Notes under the pieces: generated by a model
What the model was told of the DNA's origin: nothing
Seen by the model: only the letters and a program-made list of their open reading frames with translations
Database searches by the model: none
NCBI RefSeq assembly: GCF_017876775.1
Contig: NZ_JAGIOP010000001.1
Location: 1,488,001-1,552,000 of the forward strand
Source: Mycolicibacterium lutetiense
GTDB taxonomy: Bacteria; Actinomycetota; Actinomycetes; Mycobacteriales; Mycobacteriaceae
Direction: 5' to 3'
DNA length: 64,000 bases
Translations under genes and position numbers: made by a program
In this document: in pieces, positions 18,826 to 27,595 of the stretch
How the letters are laid out: each line of letters opens with the position of its first letter
Numbering within the stretch: the stretch's first letter is position 1

Positions 18826-20304
18826 GGCGGGTTCAATCGGTCGTTGCAACACCGGGTTGTTGGAGTGAGTGTAGCTGTTGGGCAAAGACTTCGGCGGGAG
18901 TCTTCCAGCCGAGGACCTTTCGGGGTCGGTTGTTGAGCGTCAGTGCGACCGCTTCGAGGTCTTGAGCCGACCATCGAGATAAGTCGGTGCCTTTCGGAAA
19001 GTACTGACGCAGAACGCCATTGGTGTTCTCGTTGGTAGGCCGCTGCCATGGCGAGTGCGGGTCGGCGAAAAACACCTTCGTTCCGGTGTCGAAGGTGAAC
19101 TGGGCGTGCGCGGCCAACTCTTTGCCGCGGTCCCATGTCAACGTCTGACGCAGCTGCTTGGGTAGCTGTGCCAGTGAGGCGATCAGGGCAGCGTTCATCG
19201 CCTCGGCGCCGTAGCCGCTGAGCGCCGGCCCGTTCTTCACCGGCGGCGCCAGACCCCACCCCTCGAGGCGGGGAAGGTGAACCAGCATCACCGAGCGGCT
19301 CTTGCGTTCCACCACGGTGGCAATCGCCGACCGGCCCGCACCGATGATCAAATCACCCTCCCAATGCCCAGGAACTGCGCGATCGGCGGCTTCGGCAGGG
19401 CGTTTGCTGATCACGACGTCCGCGGTGACATGTCCCTGCGGTTTGTTCTGTGTCCTGGCCCGCGGGACCCGCAGCGCACGACCGGTCCGCAGGCACGCGA
19501 CCAATTCCCGTTTGAGCGCCCCACGCCCCTCGATGAACAAGGACTGATAGATCGCCTCATGGCTGATGCGCATGGACTCATCATCGGGGAAATCCAGCGG
19601 TAAGCGGTGGGCAATCTGTTCCGGGCTCCATGCTGTCGACCACCGTCGGTCTTGTCGGTGCGGCTTGTTGCGGCCGTTCCAGGCCTTGGTCTGCGGACCT
19701 GCGACGGCGGTGCCGTCGGGTCCGCGGACACTGCCATCGAGCCGCTGCTGCACGTACTCACGCAGCTGCGGGTTGACTGCCAGTTTCGCGGGTTTCGGGC
19801 GCTTTGCTGCTTGCTGGGCCTTCCACTGCGCCACCCCTGCGCGGTACACCTGCGTGCCGCTGCGGGTGGCTGCGTTGCGCCGCAGTTCCCGCGAAACTGT
19901 CGAGGGGTCACGCTTGATCTCGCGGGCGATCTCACGCACCCCGGCGCCCTGGGCGCGTAGCAGTGCGATCTCCTCCCGCTCGGCGAACGACAGATACCGG
20001 CCCGTGGGCTCATCCAGACTGATCGGCGTCATGCCGCCAGCGTGGTGGAACCACCTGGTCGCCACCGGTGTCGACACGCCGACCTCTGCGGCTGCGTCGT
20101 CGGTGGAGACACCCTGGGCGATCAGCCGCCAAAACTGACGCTGCACCGACCGCGACGGGTCCGGGCGCCCTGGTGAGCGCATCGCAGGCCGCAACGCACG
20201 GTCAGCCGCCCACTGCCGTCGCCTACCAACCGATTCCGCGTCCTTACGCTTGGCCACACCACACCTCCGTGATCAAGGTGTTGCGACGACCAGTTGAATC
20301 CGCC
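18826..20304 (-). mobile_element. IS30-family insertion sequence inside the IS3 element
   Basis: The 1,479-base element has imperfect inverted repeats of about 27 bases beginning GGCGG and is flanked by the 3-base duplication CTG (18823-18825 and 20305-20307). It carries one transposase gene. Excising it with one CTG copy rejoins the IS3 OrfB reading frame at HHSDAGSQ/YTSVRF, so this insertion is the younger of the two. Confidence 0.88.
18833..20257 (-). CDS. IS30-family transposase
   Basis: About 474 residues, intact. An N-terminal basic region is followed by two helix-turn-helix-like parts (LIAQGVSTDDAAAEVGVST and IALLRAQGAGVREIAREIKR, then DPSTVSRELRRN), typical of IS30. The DDE catalytic core shows D in HWEGDLIIG, D in TWDRGKEL and E in TNENTNGVLRQYFPKG. 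The stop codon lies inside the left inverted repeat, as is usual for compact insertion sequences. It looks capable of mobilising its own element. Confidence 0.93.
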   Translation of the reverse strand: MAKRKDAESVGRRRQWAADRALRPAMRSPGRPDPSRSVQRQFWRLIAQGVSTDDAAAEVGVSTPVATRWFHHAGGMTPISLDEPTGRYLSFAEREEIALLRAQGAGVREIAREIKRDPSTVSRELRRNAATRSGTQVYRAGVAQWKAQQAAKRPKPAKLAVNPQLREYVQQRLDGSVRGPDGTAVAGPQTKAWNGRNKPHRQDRRWSTAWSPEQIAHRLPLDFPDDESMRISHEAIYQSLFIEGRGALKRELVACLRTGRALRVPRARTQNKPQGHVTADVVISKRPAEAADRAVPGHWEGDLIIGAGRSAIATVVERKSRSVMLVHLPRLEGWGLAPPVKNGPALSGYGAEAMNAALIASLAQLPKQLRQTLTWDRGKELAAHAQFTFDTGTKVFFADPHSPWQRPTNENTNGVLRQYFPKGTDLSRWSAQDLEAVALTLNNRPRKVLGWKTPAEVFAQQLHSLQQPGVATTD

Positions 20305-20307
20305 CTG

Positions 20308-20949
20308 CGACCCCGCATCACTATGATGAATAGTGTTGCCCAGCAACGGATTGCCCTGACTCATTCTGAGTAGCGCGGCGTGCCGGATGGCTTGGCGTAC
20401 GAACCGATCCTCCTTGCTGGCCGAGCACGTCCAGCCCACGATCCGCCCCGCGTAGGCATCGATGGCGAACGCGGTGTAGACGAACACCCCAGAGGCGAGT
20501 CGCACGTAGGTGAAATCGGCGACGAGCAGCATGTTGGGGGCGGGCACCCGGAACCGGCGTTTGACCAGATCCGCAGCGCGGGCTGCGGCCGGGTCAGCGA
20601 TCGTGGTGCGGACCTTTTTGCGCCGGGTCACCCCCTGCCATCCGTTGGCCCGCATGAGGCGTTCCACGGTGCAGCGGGCCACCGTGATGCCCTGGCGTTG
20701 CAGGTGAGCCCACATCTTGACCGCGCCGTACAACGACTCCGGCTTGCGGCGGCCCGCCTCGTCGGGCTCGTAGTAGCCGGCCATCACCTCGGTGATGACG
20801 GTGTCCCACAAGGCCCGCGCTGACGGGGGCCGCGACAGCCAGGCGTAGAAGGTTCTCGGAGCGATCTTGCAGCCGTGCTCAGTGAGCACGCGGCAGATCG
20901 GAGCGACCCCGAACCGAGCACGATGCTCGGCGATGAACGCACAGATCAA
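20308..20949 (-). pseudogene. N-terminal part of split IS3 OrfB transposase
   Basis: The frame begins ICAFIAEHRARFGV and runs through the HTH-21-type region (YGAVKMWAHLQRQGI) and the first catalytic Asp (VADFTYVRLASGV) to the second (HHSDAGSQ), where the IS30 element cuts in. Reading beyond that point is IS30 sequence. Its start overlaps the OrfA stop, as is normal for IS3 elements, which fuse OrfAB by frameshifting. Confidence 0.88.
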
Positions 20950-21257
20950 CGGCGTCGCGGGTCGCTCTCCCGCGCGAAGAAACTTGTTGCCGCCTTGAGG
21001 ATTTCGATCGTTTCCTCAAGCTCACGATTCTTACGCTTGAGTTCCCGGTTCTCGCGCGAGATGTCGGTGGATACCCCGTCGCGGACCCCGGTATCGACCT
21101 CAGTTTGGTTGATCCACCGCCGCAGCGTTTCGTAGGACACTCCCAACCGCTTGGCGACCGCGGTGATGCAGGCGGTGCGGGTGTCGTACTCCTCGAGATG
21201 GTCAGTGACCAACCGGACCGCTCGGGCCTTGAACTCCTCGTCGTATCTCTTCGGCAT
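20946..21257 (-). CDS. IS3 OrfA (HTH transposase subunit)
   Basis: About 103 residues from MPKRYDEEFKARAVRLV. A helix-turn-helix follows (AKRLGVSYETLRRWI), and a C-terminal leucine-zipper-like coiled coil rich in Glu/Lys/Arg (RENRELKRKNRELEETIEIL) would mediate dimerisation. Intact, but OrfB is split, so no complete OrfAB can be made from this copy. Confidence 0.9.
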   Translation of the reverse strand: MPKRYDEEFKARAVRLVTDHLEEYDTRTACITAVAKRLGVSYETLRRWINQTEVDTGVRDGVSTDISRENRELKRKNRELEETIEILKAATSFFARESDPRRR

Positions 21258-21285
21258 GATGCGAACTACCTTCCCTCGAAAGAAG

Positions 21286-21311
21286 GTGTGCATCAAACCC
21301 GGGGTGATTCA
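21286..21311 (-). repeat. Right terminal inverted repeat of IS3-family element
   Basis: Reverse complement of the left end at 18475-18500 with one difference (an A in place of G at the seventh base). It ends GATTCA, followed by the TGA target duplication at 21312-21314. Confidence 0.85.
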
Positions 21312-21372
21312 TGATCAGGTAGGCAAGACTGCGGGATTGTTCGGATCCGAATTCGTCGTCGTCGTCGATCAT
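21312..21372 (-). pseudogene. 5' remnant of the IS-split cysteine-rich gene
   Basis: On the minus strand an ATG at 21372 starts MIDDDDEFGSEQSRSLAYLI. The last codons join in frame to the MSSREGK start of the 217-codon piece at 18472 when the IS and one TGA copy are removed. The frame is open further upstream to 21561, so the real start could be earlier. Codons upstream of 21372 look less protein-like. Confidence 0.5.
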
Positions 21373-21622
21373 GCCCGCAACGTATTCGAGGGGTCGGACA
21401 CGCGGTCTCGATGCCGAGTTCAAGAGCCTGAGAAATTCCGCAAGCCAGGGGCGTAGCAGCGGTTCGTGAAGTGCACACCGTCGGACACGAAGAGGGGGGC
21501 ACGCCAGTGAACGCTCGCGGATTCGTTGCCCGCTCGACGCTGATGAGGGAGGTGATGACATTGGTGCCCGAGGGCGATGCGATTGCCACCACCGGCACTG
21601 CTCACCAACTCGGCAAACGAAA
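21373..21622. other. Non-coding or decayed stretch between split gene and tRNA terminator
   Basis: I see no convincing intact gene here. Short minus-strand readings in different frames (such as APLFVSDGVHFTNRCYAPG) hint at the tail of a decayed gene, but no frame is continuous. Confidence 0.4.
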
Positions 21623-21651
21623 AACCCGCTCCGATGCAGATGGAGCGGGTT
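21623..21651 (-). terminator. Intrinsic terminator, probably native to tRNA-Leu
   Basis: A 10-base-pair perfect stem (AACCCGCTCC with GGAGCGGGTT) with a 9-base loop. Read on the minus strand, it is followed by a T run. It lies about 25 bases beyond the displaced copy of the tRNA-Leu 3' end, so before the IS481 insertion it would have ended tRNA-Leu transcripts. Confidence 0.75.
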
Positions 21652-21674
21652 CCAGCGATTTAGTTAGCTAACAA

Positions 21675-21690
21675 ATTGTGTCCGAGGGGG
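21675..21690. repeat. Target-site duplication, left copy, of tRNA-Leu 3' end
   Basis: Sixteen bases ATTGTGTCCGAGGGGG, identical to 23010-23025, flank the IS481-family element. Twelve of them are the 3' end of tRNA-Leu. The length is at the upper end for IS481-family duplications. Confidence 0.7.
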
Positions 21691-21788
21691 TGTGTGAGTT
21701 CACGACATAGGTGACACCTGAGTCGGGACATGGGTGACACCTGCGATGGCACCTCGATGAGTCGCGTCATAGGTGACAGTCATGATTC

Positions 21789-22988
21789 ATGTCGAAAGCC
21801 CGCGTGGTGGTGTTGGAAATCGTCTCCGGTCATCTGTCGGTCAGCGCCGCGGCCCGTACCTACGGGATGTCCCGTCAACACATCCACCGACTGCTCAAAC
21901 GTTTCCGGGAAGGCGGTCTGGAAGCCGTCGATCCCCGCTCTCGGCGCCCCGCCAGCAACCCCCGTGCAGTCAGCGATGAGGTCATCACCGCGATCGTGCT
22001 GCTGCGCGAAAAACTCACCGCACAAGGCCTCGACGCCGGCCCGATCACCCTGCAAGAACACCTGGCCCAACAACAGCTACCGGTGCCCTCGACCTCCACC
22101 ATCCGACGCATCCTGCACCATCACGGACTGATCGCCCCGCAACCCCACAAACGGCCCCGCAGCTCCTATCACCGCTTCGCCGCCGAACAACCCAACGAAT
22201 GCTGGCAGTCCGACTTCACCCACTGGACCCTGGCAGACGGCACCGACATCGAGATCCTCAACTGGCTCGATGACCACTCCCGATACCTGCTGTACTGCAC
22301 CGCATTTACCCGCGTCAGCGGACCCGACATCGTGGCCAGTTTCACCACCCTCATCGACATCTACGGCCCGCCGGCATCCACCCTGACCGACAACGGATCG
22401 GTCTACACCTCACGATTCACCCACGGCCACAACGATTTCGAACGACTTATCGCCAGCCTGGGCATCACGCAAAAGAACGGACGCCCCGGCCACCCACAAA
22501 CACAAGGCAAAATCGAACGCTTCCACCAAACCCTCAAACGCTGGCTGGCCGCCCGCCCCCGACCATCGACCCTGGCCGACCTGCAACACCTGCTCGACGA
22601 ATTCCGCATCATCTACAACACCGAACGCACCCACCGAGCCCTGCCAGCCGCCACCACACCGGCGCAGGCCTACACCGGCCGACCCAAAGCCACCCCGGAC
22701 GCAATGATCGAACACTTCCGCATCCGCCACGACACCGTCGATCAATTCGGCAAACTCACTCTGCGCCACGGCAGCCGACTACACCACCTGGGCATCGGAC
22801 GCCGCCATGCCCATACCCCGGTACTCATTGTGGTCACCACCACCAACGTCACCATCATCAGCAAAACCGGATACCACCTCATCGCTGGCCACCGGATCAA
22901 CCCCGACCGCAACTACTGGCCCAACCAACAAAAAACCCCGGCCAAAAGACCGGGGAATTCTGTAACCGATGACTCGACTCATGTGTAA
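21789..22988 (+). CDS. IS481-family transposase
   Basis: About 399 residues. N-terminal helix-turn-helix regions (SAAARTYGMSRQHIHRLLKRF) precede an rve-type integrase core with the DDE triad: D in WQSDFTHWTLADG, D in TLTDNGSVYTS and E in QGKIERFHQTLKRWL. A beta-rich C-terminal domain follows. The frame is intact and the element appears complete, so it may be active. The start MSKARVVVLEIV lies about 100 bases inside the left end. Confidence 0.93.
   Translation: MSKARVVVLEIVSGHLSVSAAARTYGMSRQHIHRLLKRFREGGLEAVDPRSRRPASNPRAVSDEVITAIVLLREKLTAQGLDAGPITLQEHLAQQQLPVPSTSTIRRILHHHGLIAPQPHKRPRSSYHRFAAEQPNECWQSDFTHWTLADGTDIEILNWLDDHSRYLLYCTAFTRVSGPDIVASFTTLIDIYGPPASTLTDNGSVYTSRFTHGHNDFERLIASLGITQKNGRPGHPQTQGKIERFHQTLKRWLAARPRPSTLADLQHLLDEFRIIYNTERTHRALPAATTPAQAYTGRPKATPDAMIEHFRIRHDTVDQFGKLTLRHGSRLHHLGIGRRHAHTPVLIVVTTTNVTIISKTGYHLIAGHRINPDRNYWPNQQKTPAKRPGNSVTDDSTHV
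22936..22955 (-). terminator. Inward-facing terminator inside IS481 element
   Basis: A hairpin with stem CCCCGG/CCGGGG. On the minus strand it is followed by a run of six T. It lies within the 3' end of the transposase gene and would stop transcripts entering from tRNA-Leu, so it may replace the displaced native tRNA terminator. Confidence 0.5.
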
Positions 22989-23009
22989 CCCATGACCCGA
23001 CTCACCACA

Positions 23010-23025
23010 ATTGTGTCCGAGGGGG
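23010..23025. repeat. Target-site duplication, right copy, in tRNA-Leu
   Basis: Same 16 bases as 21675-21690. Positions 23014-23025 are part of the functional tRNA-Leu, so the insertion left the tRNA sequence itself complete. Confidence 0.7.
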
Positions 23026-23099
23026 GACTTGAACCCCCACGCCCGTTAATAGGGCACTAGCACCTCAAGCTAGCGCGTCTGCCATTCCGCCACTCGGAC
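23014..23099 (-). tRNA. tRNA-Leu (anticodon GAG)
   Basis: An 86-base class II tRNA. The acceptor stem is GTCCGAG/CTCGGAC, the anticodon arm CTAGC-TTGAGGT-GCTAG gives anticodon GAG (plus-strand 23064-23066), a long variable arm TGCCC/GGGCG is typical of Leu, and the T arm is GGGGG-TTCAAGT-CCCCC. CCA is not encoded. It reads CUC/CUU codons. An IS481-family element abuts its 3' end. Confidence 0.95.
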
Positions 23100-23189
23100 T
23101 TGCCAGCCACTCGGGCTGGGCGCTTAAGGCTAACGGATCGAGTGCCCCAGACCCAAACCGGTGTCCCGGAGCGAATCGGTGGTACGAAT

Positions 23190-24530
23190 GTGACTGTGAC
23201 TGTCCCCGCCTCCAGCGCGGACGAGGTGGTCGATCTCGTCAGTGCGCTCATCCGATTCGACACCTCCAATACCGGTGACCCGGCCACCTCCAAGCCGGAA
23301 GCGGACTGTGCGGAATGGGTGGCCGACCGACTCCGTGAGGTCGGCTACACGACCGAATATGTCGAGGCCGGTGCGCCCGGCCGCGGCAATGTCTTCGCCC
23401 GGTTGCCCGGCGCCGATTCCTCCCGTGGCGCGCTGATGATCCACGGGCATCTCGACGTGGTCCCGGCCGAGCCCGCCGATTGGAGCGTGCACCCGTTCTC
23501 GGGTGCGGTGAAGGACGGCTACGTGTGGGGCCGCGGCGCGGTGGACATGAAGGACATGGTCGGGATGACCATGGCGGTGGCCCGGCATTTCAAGCGGTCC
23601 GGCATCGTTCCGCCTCGCGATCTGGTGTTCGCGTTCGTCTCCGATGAGGAACACGGCGGCACCTACGGCGCCAATTGGTTGGTGGACAACCGACCCGACC
23701 TGTTCGACGGTGTGACCGAGGCGATCGGTGAGGTGGGCGGGTTCTCGCTGACCGTGCCCCGCAAGGACGGCGGGGAGCGTCGGCTGTACCTGATCGAGAC
23801 CGCCGAAAAAGGGTTGGCCTGGATGCGGCTGACCGCACGCGGCCGGGCCGGGCACGGCTCGATGGTGCACGACGACAACGCCGTGACGGCCATCGCCGGT
23901 GCGGTGGACCGGTTGGGGCGCCACCAGTTCCCGTTGGTGCTCAATCCGGCCGTGGAACAGTTCCTCACCGCCGTGGCCGAGGAGACCGGCTACGACTTCG
24001 ACGTGAACTCGCCGGACCTGGACGGCACCATCGCCAAACTCGGTGGGGTGGCCCGGATCGTGTCGGCCACCCTGCGCGACACCGCCAACCCGACCATGCT
24101 CAAGGCCGGCTACAAGGCCAATGTGATCCCGGCGTCGGCGGAGGCCGTGATCGACTGCCGGGTGCTGCCGGGCCGCAAGGAGGCCTTCGAGCGCGAGGTC
24201 GATGCGTTGATCGGCCCCGACGTCACGCGCAGTTGGGAGCGGGACCTGCCGTCGTACGAGACCACGTTCGACGGTGATCTGGTGGACGCGATGAACGCGG
24301 CGATCCTGGCGATGGATCCCGAGGCCCGCACCGTGCCCTACATGATGTCGGGTGGCACCGATGCGAAGTCGTTCCAGCGGTTGGGGATTCGCTGCTTCGG
24401 GTTCGCTCCGCTGCGGCTGCCGCCGGAACTGGACTTCGCGGCACTGTTCCACGGTGTCGATGAGCGGGTGCCGGTGGACGCGCTGCAGTTCGGCGCGGGC
24501 GTTCTGGAACACTTTTTGCGGAACTGCTGA
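23190..24530 (+). CDS. M20-family metallopeptidase (annotated DapE2-like)
   Basis: About 446 residues. M20 zinc-site motifs are complete: MIHGHLDVVPAEP (His, Asp), GRGAVDMKDM (bridging Asp) and SDEEHGG (catalytic and ligand Glu), with a C-terminal His in ALFHGVDE. The family cleaves amide or peptide bonds of small substrates, and the tuberculosis counterpart Rv2141c is labelled DapE2. The true succinyl-diaminopimelate desuccinylase is normally another locus, so a general carboxypeptidase or aminoacylase role is as likely. The GTG at 23190 is chosen because the longer frame would start at the tRNA boundary. Confidence 0.85.
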   Translation: MTVTVPASSADEVVDLVSALIRFDTSNTGDPATSKPEADCAEWVADRLREVGYTTEYVEAGAPGRGNVFARLPGADSSRGALMIHGHLDVVPAEPADWSVHPFSGAVKDGYVWGRGAVDMKDMVGMTMAVARHFKRSGIVPPRDLVFAFVSDEEHGGTYGANWLVDNRPDLFDGVTEAIGEVGGFSLTVPRKDGGERRLYLIETAEKGLAWMRLTARGRAGHGSMVHDDNAVTAIAGAVDRLGRHQFPLVLNPAVEQFLTAVAEETGYDFDVNSPDLDGTIAKLGGVARIVSATLRDTANPTMLKAGYKANVIPASAEAVIDCRVLPGRKEAFEREVDALIGPDVTRSWERDLPSYETTFDGDLVDAMNAAILAMDPEARTVPYMMSGGTDAKSFQRLGIRCFGFAPLRLPPELDFAALFHGVDERVPVDALQFGAGVLEHFLRNC

Positions 24531-24533
24531 CTG

Positions 24534-24563
24534 CACGAGTCACGACGACACGAGTCACGACGA
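24534..24563 (+). repeat. 15-base tandem repeat, two copies
   Basis: The unit CACGAGTCACGACGA occurs twice head to tail between the M20 gene and the PEBP gene, just before the GAGGG ribosome site of the latter. It probably arose by slippage. Confidence 0.8.
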
Positions 24564-24572
24564 GAGGGAACC

Positions 24573-25097
24573 ATGAGCACATCTCCGTACGACAGCCTGC
24601 CGAAGCTGCCGACGTTCACCCTGACTTCCGAATCGGTCAGCGATGGCGGGCCGCTGGCCAATGATCAGGTCAGCGGGATCATGGGGGCCGGCGGCTCGGA
24701 CACCTCGCCGCAGCTGAGCTGGTCGGGCTTCCCGGCCGAGACCAAGAGCTTCGCGGTCACGGTGTACGACCCCGATGCGCCGACGGCGTCGGGCTTCTGG
24801 CACTGGGCGGTGGCCGATCTGCCCGCCACGGTGACCGATCTGCCTGCCGGCGCCGGCGACGGCGGCGACCTGCCCGGTGGGGCCGTCACGCTCGCCAACG
24901 ACGCGAGCCTGCGGCGTTACCTCGGTGCGGCCCCGCCCGCCGGCCATGGTCCGCACCGGTACTACATCGCGGTCCACGCCGTGGGAGTCGAGTCGCTGGG
25001 GCTGCCCGATGGAGCCACCCCCGCCTACCTGGGCTTCAACCTGTTCGGGCAGGCCATCGCCCGCGCCGTCATCCACGGCACCTACGAGCAGAAGTAG
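24573..25097 (+). CDS. YbhB/YbcL-type phosphatidylethanolamine-binding protein
   Basis: About 174 residues, one PEBP domain. Signature parts are visible: [27 protein letters not shown] (the conserved DPDAP and H-W) and the later [12 protein letters not shown]. The family binds small anionic ligands in a shallow pocket; the bacterial role is poorly defined. The counterpart in M. tuberculosis is Rv2140c (TB18.6). Cytoplasmic, no signal peptide. It lies 42 bases after the M20 gene on the same strand and converges on pyrD. Confidence 0.9.
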   Translation: MSTSPYDSLPKLPTFTLTSESVSDGGPLANDQVSGIMGAGGSDTSPQLSWSGFPAETKSFAVTVYDPDAPTASGFWHWAVADLPATVTDLPAGAGDGGDLPGGAVTLANDASLRRYLGAAPPAGHGPHRYYIAVHAVGVESLGLPDGATPAYLGFNLFGQAIARAVIHGTYEQK

Positions 25098-25116
25098 TGC
25101 TCAGCGCGCGGTGGGG

Positions 25117-26178
25117 TCAGCGGGCAGCTGAACCCACCGCGTCGGTCAGTGACGCGAACCCGCCGGCGTGCAGCCGTCCGGCGATGCCGTCGTGAATCTG
25201 TTTGGCCCACAGTCCGCCGCCGTAGATGAACCCCGTGTAGCCCTGGAGCAGGGTCGCCCCGGAGGTGATCCGTTCCCACGCGTCGTCGGCGGTTTCGATG
25301 CCGCCGACGCTGATCAGGACGAGCTGGTCGCCCACGCGGCGGTACAACTGGCGCAGCACTTCCAGGGACCGGTGTGCCACGGGGCGTCCCGAGACGCCTC
25401 CGGTGCCCAGATCGGCGACACCGGGGGTGGCCAGCCCGTCGCGGGACACCGTGGTGTTGGTGGCAACGATGCCGGCCAACTTCAATTCGACTGCCAGATC
25501 GGCGATTTCGTCGATGTCGGCATCGGAGAGGTCGGGGGCGATCTTGACCAGTACGGGCTTGTTGGTCTCCGCCTTGACCGCGGCCAGGATCGGTCGCAGC
25601 GACTCCACCGCCTGCAGGTCCCGTAGCCCCGGGGTGTTGGGGGAGCTGACGTTGACGACGATGTAGGCGGCCAGTGCACTGACCAACCGGGTGCTCTCGG
25701 CGTAGTCGGCCACCGCGTCGGAGGCCGGGGTGAGTTTGGTCTTGCCGATGTTCACCCCGATGGGCACATCGGGGGTGTGCCGGGCCAACCGGATCGCCAA
25801 CGCCCCGGCGCCCTCGTTGTTGAACCCCATCCGGTTGAGCAGCGCGTGGTCCTCGGGCAGCCGGAACAGTCGCGGCTCGGGGTTGCCGGGTTGCGGTTGC
25901 GCTGTGACGGTGCCGACCTCGGCATACCCGAACCCGAGCGCCCCCCAGGTCTCCAGGCCGCGGCCGTCCTTGTCGAAACCGGCCGCCAGGCCCATGGGGC
26001 CCGGGAACCGCACCCCGAACACCGTGCTGGCCAGCGCCGGGTCGGAGGGTGCCAGCCGACCCGCCAGCGCCCGACGCAGGATCGCCGGTCCGGTGACGGC
26101 GCGCAGCAGCGCGAACACCCACACGTGAATGCGTTCGGGGGATACCAGGAACAGCACCCGCCGCAGAGCCGCGTACAT
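25117..26178 (-). CDS. pyrD: Dihydroorotate dehydrogenase (quinone), class 2
   Basis: About 353 residues. It oxidises dihydroorotate to orotate with FMN and passes electrons to menaquinone, the fourth step of pyrimidine synthesis. An N-terminal amphipathic membrane-docking helix ([18 protein letters not shown]) marks class 2. FMN and substrate motifs include [22 protein letters not shown], the active-site Ser region [15 protein letters not shown] and the phosphate loop [17 protein letters not shown]. The ATG overlaps the stop of the upstream DUF5703 gene by one base, so the two are coupled. Confidence 0.95.
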   Translation of the reverse strand: MYAALRRVLFLVSPERIHVWVFALLRAVTGPAILRRALAGRLAPSDPALASTVFGVRFPGPMGLAAGFDKDGRGLETWGALGFGYAEVGTVTAQPQPGNPEPRLFRLPEDHALLNRMGFNNEGAGALAIRLARHTPDVPIGVNIGKTKLTPASDAVADYAESTRLVSALAAYIVVNVSSPNTPGLRDLQAVESLRPILAAVKAETNKPVLVKIAPDLSDADIDEIADLAVELKLAGIVATNTTVSRDGLATPGVADLGTGGVSGRPVAHRSLEVLRQLYRRVGDQLVLISVGGIETADDAWERITSGATLLQGYTGFIYGGGLWAKQIHDGIAGRLHAGGFASLTDAVGSAAR

Positions 26179-26447
26179 CACAGCGAAGGCGCCATGGGTG
26201 TGCCCGGCATGGATGACGCGGATTTCTTGCGCCGCAACAGCACCCGTCGGCTCCCATCTGTATAGGCCCGCACCCGGGTCAGTTCCCAGCCGCGGTACTC
26301 GGCCTCGATCGACAAGCGGATCGAGGCGCTGATCCTGGTGACATCGGGCGGTAGCCGCAACGGAATCCAGTCGTATTCCTCGGAGCGGTCTTCGGCGACG
26401 ACTCGCTCCCACCCCGGCGGCATCCGGCCCTGCTGAATGGTGGTCAT
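26178..26447 (-). CDS. DUF5703-family small protein
   Basis: About 89 residues, beginning [17 protein letters not shown], with a conserved-looking core [18 protein letters not shown], then [21 protein letters not shown] and a basic end. It has no signal peptide, membrane segment or recognised catalytic motif. It sits between lppL and pyrD with ATGA and TGATG overlaps on both sides, so the three are one tightly coupled operon. Function unknown. Confidence 0.8.
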   Translation of the reverse strand: MTTIQQGRMPPGWERVVAEDRSEEYDWIPLRLPPDVTRISASIRLSIEAEYRGWELTRVRAYTDGSRRVLLRRKKSASSMPGTPMAPSL

Positions 26448-27472
26448 CGGCGACCCGACGCGCTGCCGATCACCTGAACACCCGCTCCCGACCCCGACAC
26501 CACGTAGAGGGTGTCGGTCTTGTCGTCGTAGGCCAGGGAGTTCGGTTGCTGCACGGTTCGATAACGCACCTTTTCCACCGGTATGCCGGTGGAAAGATCG
26601 TAACCAATCACGGTATTGGCCGCGGTCTGCGACACCCAGGCCAGCTTGTCGGATCCGGCCAGTCCGTACGGGGCGGCGGGCACCGGGTAGCGCTGCCGCA
26701 TGATCAAGGGATCCGCGCCGAACACCAGTAGCTCATTGCCGCGGGTGTCGGCGACCAGGACCCGGCCCTGTGTGTCGGCGGCGAGGGTGGTGGCGCCTTC
26801 TCCGGCCCGCAGTGCCTGTGCGGCTTTGGTGCCGCTGGGGTTGACGGCGGTCACCGAGGTTTGCCCGCGATCCAGCACTACCGCGGTGTTTCCTTGTGTG
26901 ACAAGCGAATCGACCCGCGCGAAGATCTTGAGCTGGGCAGCCACGGTGCGGTCGCTGCCCAATGTGTAGACCGCTCCGTCGGCGCTGCCCAGCACCGGAT
27001 TGCCATCGGCGCGCAACGCGATCGCGGTGAAGTCGACGCCCTGGGCGCCGTCCACGTCGATTTTGCTGGCCTTGGCGTCGGCCAGGTCGACCCGGAAGTA
27101 GCCACCCCGGGCGGCAGCCAGAACGTCACCCTTGCCGTCGACGCTGAGCGCGGTGGCCGCGGGCATCAGCGTCACCTCTCGTGGCGGTCGATTGCCGGTC
27201 AGCAGGCTCAGGGTCGACTGGCCTTCGCCGCCTGGGGTCAGAACGGCCAATGTGCCGGTTGCTGGGTCGAATACCGCGCTCGCGGCATGGCCGCGCAATG
27301 GCCGGATCTCACCATCCGGGGTGACCGTGACCGGGGGCGAAATCGCGGCCTGAGCGGGTTCGATGGTGGGGGGCGGGGCGTCGGCGGGGTTGGACGTGCA
27401 GCCCGCGGAGAGCAGCAGGGCCAGCGCGAGGAGGCCGGCGCGAACTGGCTGACCTGCAAGGATTGGGCGCAA
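26444..27472 (-). CDS. lppL: Lipoprotein LppL, beta-propeller
   Basis: About 342 residues. A signal peptide ends with the lipobox LLSAGC, so the protein should be diacylated on Cys and anchored outside the plasma membrane. The mature part has repeated blades ([30 protein letters not shown]) typical of a YncE/NHL-like propeller. The ligand is unknown. The start is a TTG giving [13 protein letters not shown]. It is first gene of the lppL-DUF5703-pyrD operon. Confidence 0.88.
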   Translation of the reverse strand: MRPILAGQPVRAGLLALALLLSAGCTSNPADAPPPTIEPAQAAISPPVTVTPDGEIRPLRGHAASAVFDPATGTLAVLTPGGEGQSTLSLLTGNRPPREVTLMPAATALSVDGKGDVLAAARGGYFRVDLADAKASKIDVDGAQGVDFTAIALRADGNPVLGSADGAVYTLGSDRTVAAQLKIFARVDSLVTQGNTAVVLDRGQTSVTAVNPSGTKAAQALRAGEGATTLAADTQGRVLVADTRGNELLVFGADPLIMRQRYPVPAAPYGLAGSDKLAWVSQTAANTVIGYDLSTGIPVEKVRYRTVQQPNSLAYDDKTDTLYVVSGSGAGVQVIGSASGRR

Positions 27473-27595
27473 CGGATTGCTCTCGATCGTAGATGGATGG
27501 TCGGTGACGTGCAGGAATCCAGTTTAGGCATGGCCGTTGAACGGAAATGGTCGCGTCTGCAACCAGCGCGGCATAAGTAGAGGTATGGTTCGGGA

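Larger units (their letters stand above)
18475..21311 (-). mobile_element. IS3-family insertion sequence, interrupted by an IS30-family element
   Basis: Bounded by 26-base inverted repeats starting TGAATC and flanked by a 3-base TGA duplication. The total is 2,837 bases; without the inner element it would be about 1,355, normal for IS3. It encodes OrfA and an OrfB that is split in two. It inserted into the 5' end of the cysteine-rich gene. Since OrfB is broken, it can move only with transposase supplied from elsewhere. Confidence 0.88.
21691..23009 (+). mobile_element. IS481-family insertion sequence at tRNA-Leu
   Basis: The 1,319-base element begins TGTGTGAGTT and ends CTCACCACA with imperfect inverted ends, flanked by a 16-base duplication. 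Several copies of a CATNGGTKACA motif lie just inside both ends (21706, 21729 and 21768; inverted at 22961 and 22984), a likely transposase-binding array. One intact transposase gene fills the element. It separates tRNA-Leu from its terminator. Confidence 0.82.

Noticed and set aside
21675..23025. Integrative element attachment sites (attL/attR) at tRNA-Leu
   Set aside because: The 16-base repeat exactly abuts the IS481 ends and there is no integrase gene, so a transposition target duplication is simpler.
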